A stretch of DNA of 64,000 nucleotides from Plasmodium brasilianum. Taxonomy: Eukaryota > Apicomplexa > Aconoidasida > Haemosporida > Plasmodiidae. The stretch lies in the NCBI RefSeq assembly GCF_023973825.1, contig NC_090125.1, positions 186,001-250,000 of the forward strand, given 5' to 3'. Of this stretch, positions 26,701 to 40,347 are shown piece by piece (the first letter of the stretch is position 1; every line of letters begins with the position of its first letter). Under the pieces are notes generated by a model. It did no database searches, was not told the DNA's origin, and worked only from the letters and a program-made list of their open reading frames with translations. Position numbers and translations under genes: made by a program.

Positions 26701-29700
26701 AACAAAAATATTAAAATAAGATTTTTAAGTGATAAAATTACAAATATATTATTATGCAAATATAGCTAATTCACATAATACTATAGAAAAATCGTATAAA
26801 AATATGCTATAAAACATGTTTATGTAGATAAGAAAATATAATATGAAGTTAAGGGGTAATTATTTTATGGAAATTTATTATTTATAAAAAAAAGATAACG
26901 CAAATATACAGATAAGTTAATATTAATTACACAAACAACATCGATATTATTACTCAAGTTTAACATAGGATACGTCTTATTTATAATGAAAAGAACATTT
27001 ATATCATATACATATATGATGCAATTCAATAAATATATATGCATAATTTTATTAAACGTTATAGTGTAAAAATGAAATTTTTATTAAATGTACTAAAATG
27101 TTAAAATTATAAATTCATCATATATATTAATGTATAATTAATGTTTATATAATTATTTTTATACTGGAAAAACTAAATTCTCAGATATGCGACATTTTCC
27201 ATAACTAAAATATTGAGAGTTCTGAGTTATGTATATAGAATTTCATATTAAATATATTTTATACAAAAAAGTAATATGTAATCTATGAAATTATATTATA
27301 TTAATTAAAAATGAACATTAATATCACTCTTTTTATATTAAGATAATGTGTATAAATAAAATTTAATACATTATAAGCGAAATGATTCATAAAGGCGAGT
27401 TCCTTGTATAATATATTTCCATTCTATATTTATACATAAAAATAAAAGAATAATATAAAGATTAAAACATACATATTATCAAAATAAATTTTTTTATATT
27501 ATTTTTCAGATATATTTTATTATAAGGCTGTTTCCACTCTCATAATATATAGATAATCTGAAATATAGTATGAAATAATGTGAACTATAAATATAAATAT
27601 GTAAGTTATTTTTTTTAATAATATATACCACGGTTCTTATATTGTGTATGTATATATATTAAATATGAAAAAGTTAAAATATATTATTTATCTTAACTAA
27701 ATAATGTTAAATACGGTTACCTGTACGTATATTTCATTCATTATTCTGCTACATCACATATATATTCCAATTTTATTATTGTATCTAATGTGAAAAAAAA
27801 TACCTGTTAAGCATATATTTTAAAGTTAAATAATATTTTTCAAATAAAATAATTATATATTCATATAGCGAGAAAGGATATTGAATAATTCATATGAATA
27901 TTAATTTTTTTTCCTTTAAATAATATGTGATTAACAAACTTCAGAAGCATGTGGTTTATTCAATTATATATTAAAAAATACATAAACAAAAAAAGAATAT
28001 TTTCATATAATTACAAAGCAGAAAAAAAAATAAAATAGAAAATAAATATTCGTATATATATTTTTTAAAATAAATATTTCTCCATATATTTATGGTGCTT
28101 TATATATATTTGAGAAAATAATATTTTCTTTTATGTTGATATATATAAACCCATTTTGTAAGTTCTTTATTTATTATGCTTATCATATATGTAACATATA
28201 CAAATACAACAATTTAAATATTTAATATCTTAAGAAATAATATATATTTATTTATATTCTTCCGTATATTGGTATTAATCAATATATTTTTTAAAACATA
28301 TTGTAAGGAATGTAAGAAATTAAAATAAAAAGAAAAAATACTACAATAAATTAAAATAAATTTTAGTTTAAAATTTTGAAATAAATGAAACAAAATTTTT
28401 TTTTTTTTTTACCGTACATTGATTAAACCATACTGTGATAACTTAATTATCTATGTGAAGTAATTATTTACGAAAATATTTCATTAATATAAATTTTTTT
28501 TTTAATTTTATAACTATTTCGTATCTCTTATATATTTTTTTCAAATTACAAGTTGAAATTAGAAATAATATATTTGAATTGTAATAGAGTAATCCTAACT
28601 GCTGTAAATACTTTTAAAAGGTTCTGTTATTTCATTTAATGATTAAAGCATTAAAAAGTATTATAAAACAATACCTTAATTTTTTCTTTTTAAATGGAAA
28701 AATAATATTTATTAATATTGTTATAAGATATTTTCTTATAGTTATGAAATATATAATAAAAACAAAAAACAAATAACATCTTTTTAAACTATTCTTTAGA
28801 GTATATCTATAAATAATTAGAGTAAAATAATTATAAGATTTCAATATTTTTGTATTATATAATGTGATATATTATTCTATTTGCTTTAAATTATATTATT
28901 ACTTTTTTTGTTACCATATATTTATTTATTTTGCTTTTCATAAAGTATATGTTATAATTAAATTTTCTCTAATATATCTCAGTAATATGTTATTTTTTTA
29001 ATAAGTGAACAATTATATTTATATTAATTAATAGAAAGAAATATACATTTTAATTAAGATTTAGTCCATATTAAATCATTAATACTTAAAAGTGGTCATA
29101 TAATTGTATGTAAGAACATATATATATAAAGAATTATACTATTAAGAAAATATTCAATGTCTTAATATAAACTATATAAAATTAATTTTTAAGTAAATGC
29201 TATATATATATATATATCATTAAGTGGAATACGTGCGTTTTAATGGAATGTAATTTTAATAACTATAACTTCTTAGTATAATTTATATATTAGTATTTCT
29301 AATCTCTAGATACAACATAGTAAATTTAAAAAAGCATTAAAAAAATAATTATAACACTATAATTGCTTATATCTAAAGTAAAACATAATTATAAAACCAT
29401 AAATAATATACATATGTTAAATAATACTAATGATGTCTTTTATAAATTATACAATTTCTGAAGATAATAGAATTAAAATGGATATTTTACATTAATAAAA
29501 ATGATAGAGTACATAAATATACGTGTTTATGATGAAAAAAGGAAAAAGACGTTCTATATATATTAATCAGTGTTTTATATAATAAATTTTATATTTTTAA
29601 GTGATGTTACATATATATAGTTTTTTAAAGTTAGATATTCAACTTTTTCTCTATAAATTGAACATAAGATATATACTTATCATTTATTGAATAACAAAAT

Positions 29701-29953
29701 ATAATCAAGACATAAATCCAATTGTGATATATTTACTTAAGGTAAAAGAATATAAGGAGAATATAAAATAAATAATAATGTATTCAATTATTTTATAGTT
29801 CTTATATAAACTTCTATACAATTTGTAATTTTAAAATTCCCTTTAATTAATATGTATTAATTTAAAAATTATGCTATTGATAAAAAATATAAATTTTTAT
29901 TTTACTTTTAAATTATTATTTACAACTAGTTACGGTATTAATATAAATCCATT
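23760..29953. other. long intergenic block, half of a segmental duplication
   Basis: No gene found in 6 kb. Up to about 27.8 kb it aligns piecewise with 54.6-58.2 kb. Anchors are ATACTTTTAGAA at 24591 and 55510, TTGTAAACA near 25420 and 55838, TTACTCAAGTTTAACAT at 26950 and 57345, and TTATCAAAAATAAATTTT-like sequence near 27476 and 57875. The first copy has roughly 0.5 kb more between 24.6 and 25.2 kb. The 70-codon ORF at 28632-28844 is unsupported. Confidence 0.55.
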
Positions 29954-32499
29954 ATGGAAAAATGCTTATCCCTGGTAATATTAGTTGTTTTTAATTATGA
30001 ATATATATTCATAAATTATTTATATTTGATAAAAAAAGGGATAACATAACTAATACAAAAATTAATGATTAAATAATTCTTAATAATTCTTTGCAATCTA
30101 GGATTTAAGTGTTAAAGGTTCTAAGGCATTTGAATTCTATATTCAACCAGAATTTACAAGGATTCTATCATATGTACGAAATGTAACTCGTACTTTATAT
30201 AATGAGAATAATAAAAAAACGTTCAGGAATACATGCCTAGAATTGGCTAGTTATCTAATTAAGAATAAGACTCCATCACGATACTATATGCATGAAAAAG
30301 AAAGGTGGGAAGGAGCATTAAAGGATAGGGTGAAATCTCACTATAAACCGCTACATGAAAAATTTGGTGGATGCTTTCCAATTTTCGATGAGAACGATAA
30401 AAAACTTTTAAATTTAAACTATGAAGCAGAAAATTTTTGTGAAGAAAATAAAAACAAAAGAGAAGATATACTATCACAGTGCTCTAATAACAGACATACT
30501 ACTTCAAGTAATTGTGATGAAACATGTTATAATAGAATTAATACATATAATGAGTGGATTGACAATAAACAGAAGTATTTTAAGGATAACGAATGGCTTG
30601 TTAAAAAATCATGTAAAAATGCATTAAACCAATTTCCAAAAAGAAGTTGCAACATACTTGATAGTAAAACATTTAAAAAACTACATAATCGTTCACCTCC
30701 CCTCCCCTCATTTACTCCGGGTCAACATAAAATTGAAGAAGAAAAAACGAGTTCACAAGAAGTAAATAGAGATGCAAAAGATAATCTACCTAATCCTCAA
30801 ATTCCCAAGGAACAAACTATTTCAGTAACCCAAGGAGAAGAAGCTAAACGTGACCAGGAAATTCAACAGGTACGACAACCTCATCCTCAAGTGTTATCGT
30901 CAACTGAACCTCCAGGTATAACAGATAAAAGTACAGAAATTCAAGATAGTCCTTCTGACCAAGATGAAGAATCAGAAATAGTATCACAACTAAAAAATAA
31001 AGGTCCATTTCCATCAGGCCCTAATATACCACAATCTCCAGATTCTCAAGTGTCACTAGCAAAGCATTCTTCTGAAACTAGTTTGTTGACTGATGAAGTA
31101 GCCGTTTCTTCTTCAAATTTCCCTAATTCTATGGAACACCCTAAAATTCTAGGTAAAATTAATTCTAATTATTCTTTTATCTTTAAAAAAACTACAATAT
31201 ATAAAATATACATTAAAAATACAATTGCAGATTCAGAAAAACATGCAGTTATCTCACACAGATCTCCTGTTCTAATAATCATTCTATGCGTTATTGTATT
31301 TTCCATTTTTATTAAGGTAAAATAAGAAATAAATATTAAAAATAATATAAACATTTTACAACTTCAATAATTTATTATATGAAAAAATTTTTTTTTTATA
31401 GTACGCTTTAGTTGAGATGTTTAAAAAAAAAAAAAAGATTAGAAGAAGACAAGCGAAATTCCTAAGATTACTAGTACCTTCATTTTCTAACAACAAAAAC
31501 AAGTATTTAACAGATGTTCATTTAGAATACTCAATATATAATGAAGAAGAAATAAAAAAAATTAAAATAAATGAATTTACAAAAAATATAAACTTGTCAA
31601 ATCGAAAAAAAGAAAGATCCAAAACCATAATAGAATTACATATGGAAGTACTCGAAGAATTCAGAAAAGAAGAATGGGAAAACAACAAAGAGGAATTCTT
31701 AGAAATATGTATTGATGGGATCACAAAAAAAGAATACATAACAAATACTAATTTAGCAAATGACAAAAATATAATGGAAAATATTAAAAGTAGCAGTGAT
31801 ATTAAAAAACAAAATATTCATTGGAATAAATGGATTGAAAGACATAGAAATATTTCCGAAAAATTGAAAAACGTAGATTGGTTTAATAATTTAAAAAATG
31901 AATGGAAAAAAGAACTACTTTATATACAAGAAATGGAAGAATTAAAAAAGAAATGTTCTAATGAGAACTACAACACACTATATTTAGAAAGAGAGAAAAA
32001 TCTGTGGAAACAGTGGATATCAAAAAAGGCCATTCTTATAGACCAATATTTGGAACAGGACTGCTTTAAAGAATCCTCAGAGGATTCGCATAATACGTCA
32101 GATGAATGTCTAAATGAATATACTAAAAGTTATGTATCACTACTAAATATAGAAGAATTTCAGCACAAAGAAAATTATGAGGAATTATATAAATATATAA
32201 AAACAAAATTATTGACAAAGCTGGGTGTTTTAGTATTTATGACTATATTTGAAGAATGTAAAAAAGAGTTGAACTTTGAAAATAGGGAATCATATTTGGA
32301 CAGTTCCATAAATGAATGGAAGACAGAAGAATATTCAGATAAGAAACAAGAAATTACAAAAAATATAATTGCATATAATTTCATTGATATAGAAAATAAA
32401 AAAAATTACATATTTCATTCTCATATAGGGAAACATTGCTTCAGTAACGAGATAGAAGAGTATATATGTGAAGATGATAGATGTAAATTCTTTTGTTAA
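29954..32499 (+). CDS. STP1: STP1 surface protein, complete four-exon gene
   Basis: Variable surface-associated protein of 751 residues by my splice model. Exon 1 29954-29974 is a micro-exon (MEKCLSL), intron 29975-30101 (GTAATA to CTAG, phase 0). Exon 2 30102-31152 encodes the ectodomain: DLSVKGSKAFEFYIQPEF, a Cys-bearing domain (FGGCFPIF, NYEAENFCEE, TCYNRINTYNEWID, SCNILD) and a Pro/Ser/Gln-rich linker. Phase-1 intron 31153-31230 (78 bp). Exon 3 31231-31316 holds the membrane segment (PVLIIILCVIVFSIFIK). Intron 31317-31401 (85 bp). Exon 4 31402-32499 is the cytoplasmic domain, starting YALVEMFKKKKK and holding two W..WI modules 61 codons apart. No cleavable signal is visible; the single membrane segment probably does the targeting. 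Every splice site is canonical and no lesion is seen, so this is the best candidate for a functional STP1 here. Confidence 0.9.
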
Positions 32500-35400
32500 T
32501 TATTGGACAGTAGACAAATCTAATAAAGCAACAGAATAACACATTTTATAAATTCATAGGTATATATACAATATATATTTGGATGATATATAAAAACAAA
32601 AAATCTGTTAATGAAAAATATTATTTAAATTTTTTGATGTCTAAAAAAAATAAAAAGGAATAATGAAATGTAATAATAAATATAAAACAGAAAAACATGC
32701 ATGATATATCAAGTTTGAAATTCAAGTATTTAAATATATTCCAATTACATATATTCTTTTATTTCTGTAATATTATCCACTAGAACATTATTTAATACTC
32801 TATTCAATAAAAGTATTAGGATACATATATATATATATATATATATTTATATATTTATATATATATAAATTAATATTATAATTTTCTGAGAATATTAATC
32901 TTGTAAAAAAATAATTTTCTTAATATTAAATAAAAGGTAAATAAATAAATTCTAATACTATTTTTGAATTATTATAATATTACTTCATGAATTTATATAT
33001 TTATATTTTATTGCATTGCTACTATCTGTACATTTTTTTTATATTTAGAAAGGCACATATTTTGTATTCTTTATACATTTCTATTATTCAATTATTTCAA
33101 ATTTTACATAATATAAAAAATTTGTTCATTACAAAAAAAAAAAGAAAAAAACTTTTTATATATATAAAAATGTAATAATAATCTACACGCAATTTATATT
33201 ATAAAATATACAATAAAAAAAATATTCTATATATACAATAATAAATTATTAAGATGTTATACTTTAATAAATATTCGCATATTAATAGTATATATTCATT
33301 ATATGTTATTTATATATGTATTTTTTGGAATTATTTTTGTTTTCAAAAAATTAAAGTATAATAATTAAAAGTTATATTTTTTAATAAAGAATTTAATTTT
33401 CTCCTTAATGTATTTTGTATTATAAGTGAAACATAATCGATATATATATATATACATTTATACTGATTACATTAAAGATTTCCCTTCAATGAGATAAAAT
33501 AAATTAAAATGTATTTAATAATATATATATTATTAAAATGGTGGAAAGTTTATAATAGTGAAATTATGCTGAATATATAATATATTACCTTAACATGAAC
33601 TTAATATTTTGCAAAAGGATATAAAAAAAAAATTTAATAAATTATTTCTGTTTTTTCCTTTATTTTTAATTTAATTATTATAATTTATTAATATTTTTAT
33701 AAAATCAAAGAAATAGGACTTAAATATGAATAGAAATACAAATTAAATAGTACTCAATTTATAAGCTTCAATATTTATTTAAAACCCACAGAAAACAATA
33801 AAAAATATAATTATTTTATCGGATTTATAATAAGTACCACATATCATTTAAATGTATCCATTCAAATTTATTCCTATTTTCCTTTTTATTATGTTACATT
33901 TATGAATATTTTTCATTGAATTTCTTATAACCTGCCAAGGGGAATTTATAAATTTTGACTCTTTTTTTTTTTCGAATTTTTTGTAGTTACAGAATAATAT
34001 TTTTCTTATAACTGTATCGTTAATAAAATTAGTAGTTATTAGTTTTTTTTATTATATTTTTAAAGCTGTCCATATATATATTTATGTATATAAAATAAAC
34101 TGATACTAGATCTATTTGTGAAAGTATAAAATATATATTTGTAAATAATAATTTTTTACGATTAATCTGTATCATAAAAATAAGTAGATAATAAATTTTA
34201 TACAATGGTTAATTTTAAGTAAAAACTATAATAAATATAACTATGATTATTTTATAAAAAATATCATTATTACAGTAATAATATTAATTAAAATAAATAA
34301 AATATATTTTTGTTATATAATTATAATTATTTCGAAAAATTGATAAAATCATAATTAAAACATATATGAAAACTTCTAATATAATATCCTTATAATGCAT
34401 AAAACAAATATATTATCTTATAACAATAATATTTTATTAATAAAATAATTATTTTTTGTTATTATTAGTATTAACATTATCCATGCTTCAACAATTATGA
34501 ATAAATTCAGTATAATTTATGTATTCTCTTTTTATATTTCCAGTAATAAATATTTATATATTTTAAGGTATAATTATTTAGTTTAAATAGGGGCTTTTCA
34601 AAAAATACTCTTATGATTCATTGTATAAAATATATATTACTCATATATTTTGTTATTTTAAAGAGTAATCTACAAGTATAATAAATATGTATATATATTT
34701 TTATTTTTTTATATATATTATGTGAACATAACAAATGTTTTAATTCACTTCTAATCATTTTATCTTATTGCAAGTATATTTGAAATATATTAAATATGAA
34801 AAATTATAAAAGATTATCATACGTAAACCCATAAATACATATGTGTATTAATATAAAAAACATTATATAAAAACCTCAACGTATGGAAATATATTGTTCA
34901 ATTGACAACGTTTTATTTTATTAAATGAAATTCAAATGTAAAAATTAAAAAAAAGTCATAATAATATTATAAATGAAAAAATAAAATAAGATACAAAAAA
35001 TATCCATCATAAAATAACTTTTAAAAAATATTTATATTAACTATTACAATATTTATGTTTGTATTTTAAGTTCTACATTTTTTATTAAGAAAAAGATAAC
35101 TCATATATATGTTTTAATAATAAAAATACTTTTTTTTTTTTACAATTCTTATTTTTTTTTAAATATATTTAATTATCTTTTAAGCATATTAATAGAATTC
35201 ATATATAATAATTCCTCTTTATTTATATATAGTATTTAATACATATGAGCATAATATATTTTACAAAAATATAATAAATGAAAAAAAGCAGAAATGATCT
35301 GTTATTATTTTTCGATTCCCTTGAATCATATGTTATTACGTAGAATAACTAATAGGACATATAATAGGGATAAATACTATAGTAGTGACATATGAATAAT

Positions 35401-36550
35401 TGAAAAATATAATGATATTACTTTTCAAAAATATTTTATTATATATTGAAAGTAGAATACATATCATAAAGTTTTATTCATATTACATATATTATATAAA
35501 AATTATAAATAAAAATGTTGATATATTAATATATATTGTTATTATTCTACAAATACAAAATAATTTCTATAATAAATTTTATTAACAATCTTATGAGAAT
35601 TTTTTTTTTTTTTTATTTTATTTTTAATTTATAATTATAATAAATTTACACTATAATAATATCTGATCTTTCCTTACATATATATTTTTTTGAATATAAA
35701 TATTTCTATTATACAAAGTCAAAAGCGATAATTATACAACAAAAAATTTATCATGCCTATTTAATATATAAAATTAATGAGTTATTACATAGTTGTGCGA
35801 TATAGTTTATCTCCTTAAAAATACTTTTATTTTTAGAAGTATTATTTTTTTTTGAAGAATCACACATCTAACATACTAAAGATTCCTTATCTATATATTA
35901 GTTAAATTTATATTTCATTTAAATAAATTCTAATTTTAGTAATAATGATGAAGATGAATTTCGTAAGGGGGCGTTTATATTATTATAACTGATAATAAAA
36001 ATTAATTGAGTTAGTTCGAAAAATATCAATTTAATCTTCAGAACAAATAATTTTTATCTAAAAGGAAAATGTTCTACTTTTCAAATAGATAGTACTAAGG
36101 TATTTATAATACTTTAAAATATCAATTTAGATTCCTAAATAGATATTCCAATGCAATGCACAATTTACATGAATATATACTAAAATTAATATTTTTTCCC
36201 GTATAAGCTTTCAATTTAATAATATAATCCTCATTTTAATGAAAATAATAGAAGAGAACATTTTCTTCTGTAAAATTTTTTAATTAATATAAAGTAATTA
36301 AATTTTCGACATCAACATATATACAACTATGAGGGTATGTTATAAACTGTAGAAAGTATTCTATCCTATATTAATTTTAAGAAAAAACTGATAAAGAGAT
36401 TTTGTTAAGAATTTTTATTTTTTAAATTAAATTTATAGAAAAACAATTTAATCACATATATACACATAATCTATCATTTTTTTATTTATATACCTTTTAA
36501 CTTGATATGAATTTATTTTTTGTTACTTAATTACCGTATACGTATATACA
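32500..36550. other. intergenic, no gene seen
   Basis: AT-rich spacer between STP1 and PIR, starting with the STP1 3' flank. TA-rich repeats lie at about 32824-32870. The ORFs at 32987-33175 and 35400-35585 are low complexity and unsupported. Confidence 0.5.
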
Positions 36551-37673
36551 ATGACGTCCGAAAATTCAGAGAATAACGTAAAATTTATGTTTTTTTCATT
36601 ATAATTATATATATTATTGTATTCAATAATTCGCTTTTTACCAAAAAATGTAAAAATTTATTTCAAAAAAATTTAATTTTTCTAATTTATATGTTATTAT
36701 TATTTTCCTATTGTTAGGATAATTCTGTAGAATTATTTCTTAAAAATAAAGAGGAATTTATTGTGCTATCTCAAGTGAAGCGCAGGGGAATACAAATCCT
36801 GGAAAGTATTGTAATATAAAAGATGGTAATTTAATAATTAAAATTTTACTACTGCTTGTCAAAATATTGGTAAATATATAATTAAAATAAGAAACAGCTT
36901 TAAAAACGATAGCCTCAAATGCTGTAAGTACTTGAATTACAAGATAAATGAAGATAATCAATATAGTGATGATTACATTTGGTTTAATGGATATAAGGAA
37001 ATTTCATCCCATATAGATAATACATGTATGCAGGAAATAAAAAAAGTTGATCAGCATATTTTAAAGAAACTTGAAAACCTATACAAATTATATCCGGGTT
37101 TTAAAGATTACAGATCTAATAAGAATAAAGCTGAAAGTTGTGAAAATCCTGAAAATGGTTACAAGTTTTATATTGAACATTACAAGGAATGTAATGGAAA
37201 TATAAAGAACTAATTTTCTGAAGCATTAAAAAATTTTAAAAAAACATATGATAAAACAATGTGAGATGTTACTATATGTCCTAATGTACCAAACATTTTA
37301 GCACCTTCGAAAAGTTATGTTTTCATTGCCAGTTTTAACAACCACTGTCGCACTGCTAACGTATGTTACCTTATTTTTTTTATATAAGGTTAATGATAAT
37401 TATAGTTGATAGGGCTTATATTCTGCCACAACTATTATGTTCAATTTCACAAGTAATTACCAAAAAAAAAAAATTATGTTTTTAAGAATATATATATATT
37501 CTTTTTTTTTCATATAATTTACTCCAATAAAATTATGGCTAAATGCTCATTTAACAAAACAAAGAACAATTGAACTTGAAGAAGTCAAAAAAGACACAAG
37601 AGATTCCTTAAAAAACATATATGAAGAAATTGATAGAAATTATAAGGGAAGTTTACATAATATAGATTATTAA
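36551..37673 (+). pseudogene. pir: PIR (vir-like) pseudogene, three exons recognisable
   Basis: Exon 1 36551-36577 (MTSENSENN), donor GTAAAA, acceptor TGTTAG, exon 2 36718-37388. Exon 2 reads DNSVELFLKNKEEF, then slips frame to SSEAQGNTNPGKYCNIKDG, then to CQNIGKYIIKIRNSFK, CCKYLNYKINEDN and on through DYIWFNGYKEI, KLENLYKLYPGF, CENPENGYKFY and HYKECNGNIKN to a TAA (37211-37213). After it come FSEALKNFKKTYDK, a TGA (37262-37264), PNVPNILAPSKSYVFIA, one more frame change, and the membrane segment VLTTTVALLTYVTLFFLYK. Donor at 37388/37389. Exon 3 about 37518-37673 (FTPIKLWLNAHLTKQ to stop) is fully open, but its acceptor reads AA where AG is expected. At least three frame changes, two stops and a lost acceptor: dead. 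Confidence 0.85.
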
Positions 37674-38570
37674 CCTAAAGTGCATCTTTGAAATAAAAGA
37701 TTCACTCTATATTATTTGCAACAGAAAATCTAATACTCTGTCATATGAAAGTTACATCCGTGTATAAATTTTTTAATAAATAAGATTAACTAAAAATAAA
37801 CAAAATAATAAATGTTTATGAAAATTACAACAATAATGGTATAAAAATTACATAAGGAATAGATTAACATAAATGCAATGCTATTGCGGGAGCCAGAAGC
37901 ACAGAAATACACATATACATTGATTTTGTTTAAAGTACAAAAAAAATAATTTTAAAACTTAAATATATAACAAAATATTACTCAGTAAATATTGATTTTC
38001 TTACAGAATAATATGATGTAATGTTTATTAAGTATTAAAAAAGGAATGAAGAAAATGAAAAGTAGAATATAAATATTAATCACATATAATATTATTATAT
38101 AAATACAAAAAGTAAAAACTTAAAATAAAAAAATCATTCTATAAATAAACAATAAATATATTTTATTTGTAACTTTATTTTAAGTTTATATTATTACTTG
38201 TTTCCCTAAAATTACATAGAACTAAATAATTAATAAGTTATACAAAAATTATAACGGTGTTCCTCTTATATGCACATATTCTGTTTTCCATTGTACTAAG
38301 GATAATTATAAATTACTATAAGGAATACTGATTTTAACTTTGTTTAAAATTTAAATGGTGACAATGCTAGGAATTCCCTATTAATTCATAAATATTCTTC
38401 TCAGGTATCACTCTTTATTTTTTTCTTCCGTTAATTTTCTTTTTTTTATACAATATATATATCAAGTAAACGAATAGATATATAATAAAAAAAAAATATG
38501 AGAAACTATTTTGTAATTATAATATATTCACTAAAGTATATTTCAACAGCAACGAAGAATATTTATGCCT
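37674..38570. other. PIR 3' flank, no gene seen
   Basis: AT-rich flank with patches shared with the flank after the 15 kb PIR pseudogene (see 15639-16591). No other coding sequence recognised. Confidence 0.5.
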
Positions 38571-38741
38571 CTATTTTTCATTTTTATTTATTTTATACAA
38601 AAGGAAAAAGATATAAAATATTCCCATAAATGCAGTAGCAATTAAGACAATAATATATAAAATATAAGAGAACTTGAGGGATAATCCTTTTTTAATTAAT
38701 ATTTCATGTAAAATTCCATTTTCATAATCTCCACGGAAATC
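38571..38741 (-). CDS. small membrane ORF, copy 2, probable last exon (unrecognised)
   Basis: An open frame of 56 residues on the minus strand begins directly after an acceptor-like TATGTATAG (AG at 38743-38742). It starts DFRGDYENGILHEILIKKG, has a hydrophobic segment at about residues 24-48 (FSYILYIIVLIATAFMGIF...) and ends YKINKNEK-stop. A related frame lies 845 bases or so after the other PIR pseudogene, also antisense, at 16592-16747. Upstream on the minus strand an ATG near 38899 opens MSSYYEFSNSQIISATDN and then stops, which could be an earlier exon, though I find no donor. I do not recognise the family. It may be one exon of a small membrane protein or a fragment of a larger dead gene; conservation between the copies is the only support. 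Confidence 0.35.
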   Translation of the reverse strand, partial: DFRGDYENGILHEILIKKGLSLKFSYILYIIVLIATAFMGIFYIFFLLYKINKNEK

Positions 38742-40347
38742 CTATACATAACTTAACATATGATATTTTAATTAATGAGATTCCCATTTTTAATCATATA
38801 AAATTGTCTGTTGCTGATATTATTTGTGAATTAGAAAATTCATAATAAGAGCTCATTTTAAATATTATACATAACTATATGTGACCTTGAATTATACTGT
38901 ACAAATGAAGTTATTATGTTAATGTAGGTATGAGATTTTTTTTATCATACACAATGCAATATTCAAAATAATAAAACAAAAATTATGTACTATTGTAACT
39001 ATAACACATTAATGCCACATTGGCATTTCTATGTCAATATGATAAATGAAAAACTTTTTATAATAAGTGGACATTTGATAGTACTTTAATAAGAATTTTT
39101 TAATAGTAATTATAAACTAAGTACAGAAAAAAGTTCTCAGTATATGTTTCACATTTCCAATAAATATAAAGACACTAATAATATTGTTACATATTTTTAA
39201 TCATTTTTTTTAATTTCACTCTAACTATTTGTTATACTATATATATATACAATGTTAATAGTATAATAAAGTAGATAACTAAAAAAATTATAAAAATAAT
39301 AAAGTAATATTTCCTTACTAATTTACTTATTCAATATCAAGATGAAATATTAACAGAATTAATCTATAAAAATTATTAACTTAGCTCACCTACAAATACA
39401 GCGCATTGTTAACAATATATTTTTTATAAAAAATTAATTAATGTGACATAAAAGTTCCTTTTACACATCAAAAAAATATTTTAAAAATATATATTGTATT
39501 ATATATACCCTTTCTTTATATATATATATGAATAAAAAAATATTTTAATTTCTTAAATCATTTAAGTTTATTCTTTTTTTTTTAAATAGAATTAATGGAA
39601 CGTTTAATATTATAAATAAGCTAATAACATAAATGTGTAATTGGAGAAAAATTAAAATATCTACCATCAACCATAAGCTCAGAATATTATTTAAAAAGGA
39701 TATTATTTATATTATATCTATATCTTCATATTTGTAATGCACATATAAAATAAAACATCTGTTAAAAGTCTTTTTTAAATAAATATGATTCATAATAACT
39801 TTATCATAAATCATACACTGTAGAAAAAATATAAACATTTTTTTTACTTAAAAAAAAATATATAATTAAAACAAAATTTATTTAATTCTTTTTATCATTT
39901 ACTAATCATAGCAAATTTATTTTTATTTTTAAGTTGATTGAATATTTTTTTATTTACTTAACATAATATCATTTAATACTAAGAAAAAATAAAAAATAAT
40001 TAAGTTATTTTTTACAATAACAAGTACATATTGAAACACGATATCAATAAAATTATATAAATCTTCTTTTACTTAATAATTTTAAGTAATATACATATAT
40101 TTCTCTAAAAAAATGTTTTTGAATAGAGAAATATATATATAACATAATATTATATAAAACTAAGAAAATACTTTATGTACATGGCAAATAATATTAAAAT
40201 AGTCAAACAAACAAAAAAATAAAGCGTATATTTTTACCCTTGCACATGAAAAAGTTCAGGTTTACTAATGATATTTATGTAATTTAAGCAATTATATATA
40301 TATTCTTTATGTTAATATATCACTTAAAACATTATAGATATTAATTG
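38742..40347. other. intergenic, no supported gene
   Basis: AT-rich. Near 38845-38899 the minus strand holds the short MSSYYEFSNSQ frame described with the small membrane ORF. From about 40220 the sequence is the 3' flank of the next fam gene. Confidence 0.4.

Noticed and set aside
28632..28844. 70-codon minus-strand ORF
   Set aside because: AT-driven, Ile/Phe/Tyr/Lys only, no context.
31518..31766. 82-codon minus-strand ORF (and similar ones at 1192-1407 and 32175-32384)
   Set aside because: Antisense shadows of STP1 last exons.
35400..35585. 61-codon plus-strand ORF
   Set aside because: AT-driven spacer composition and no conserved counterpart.
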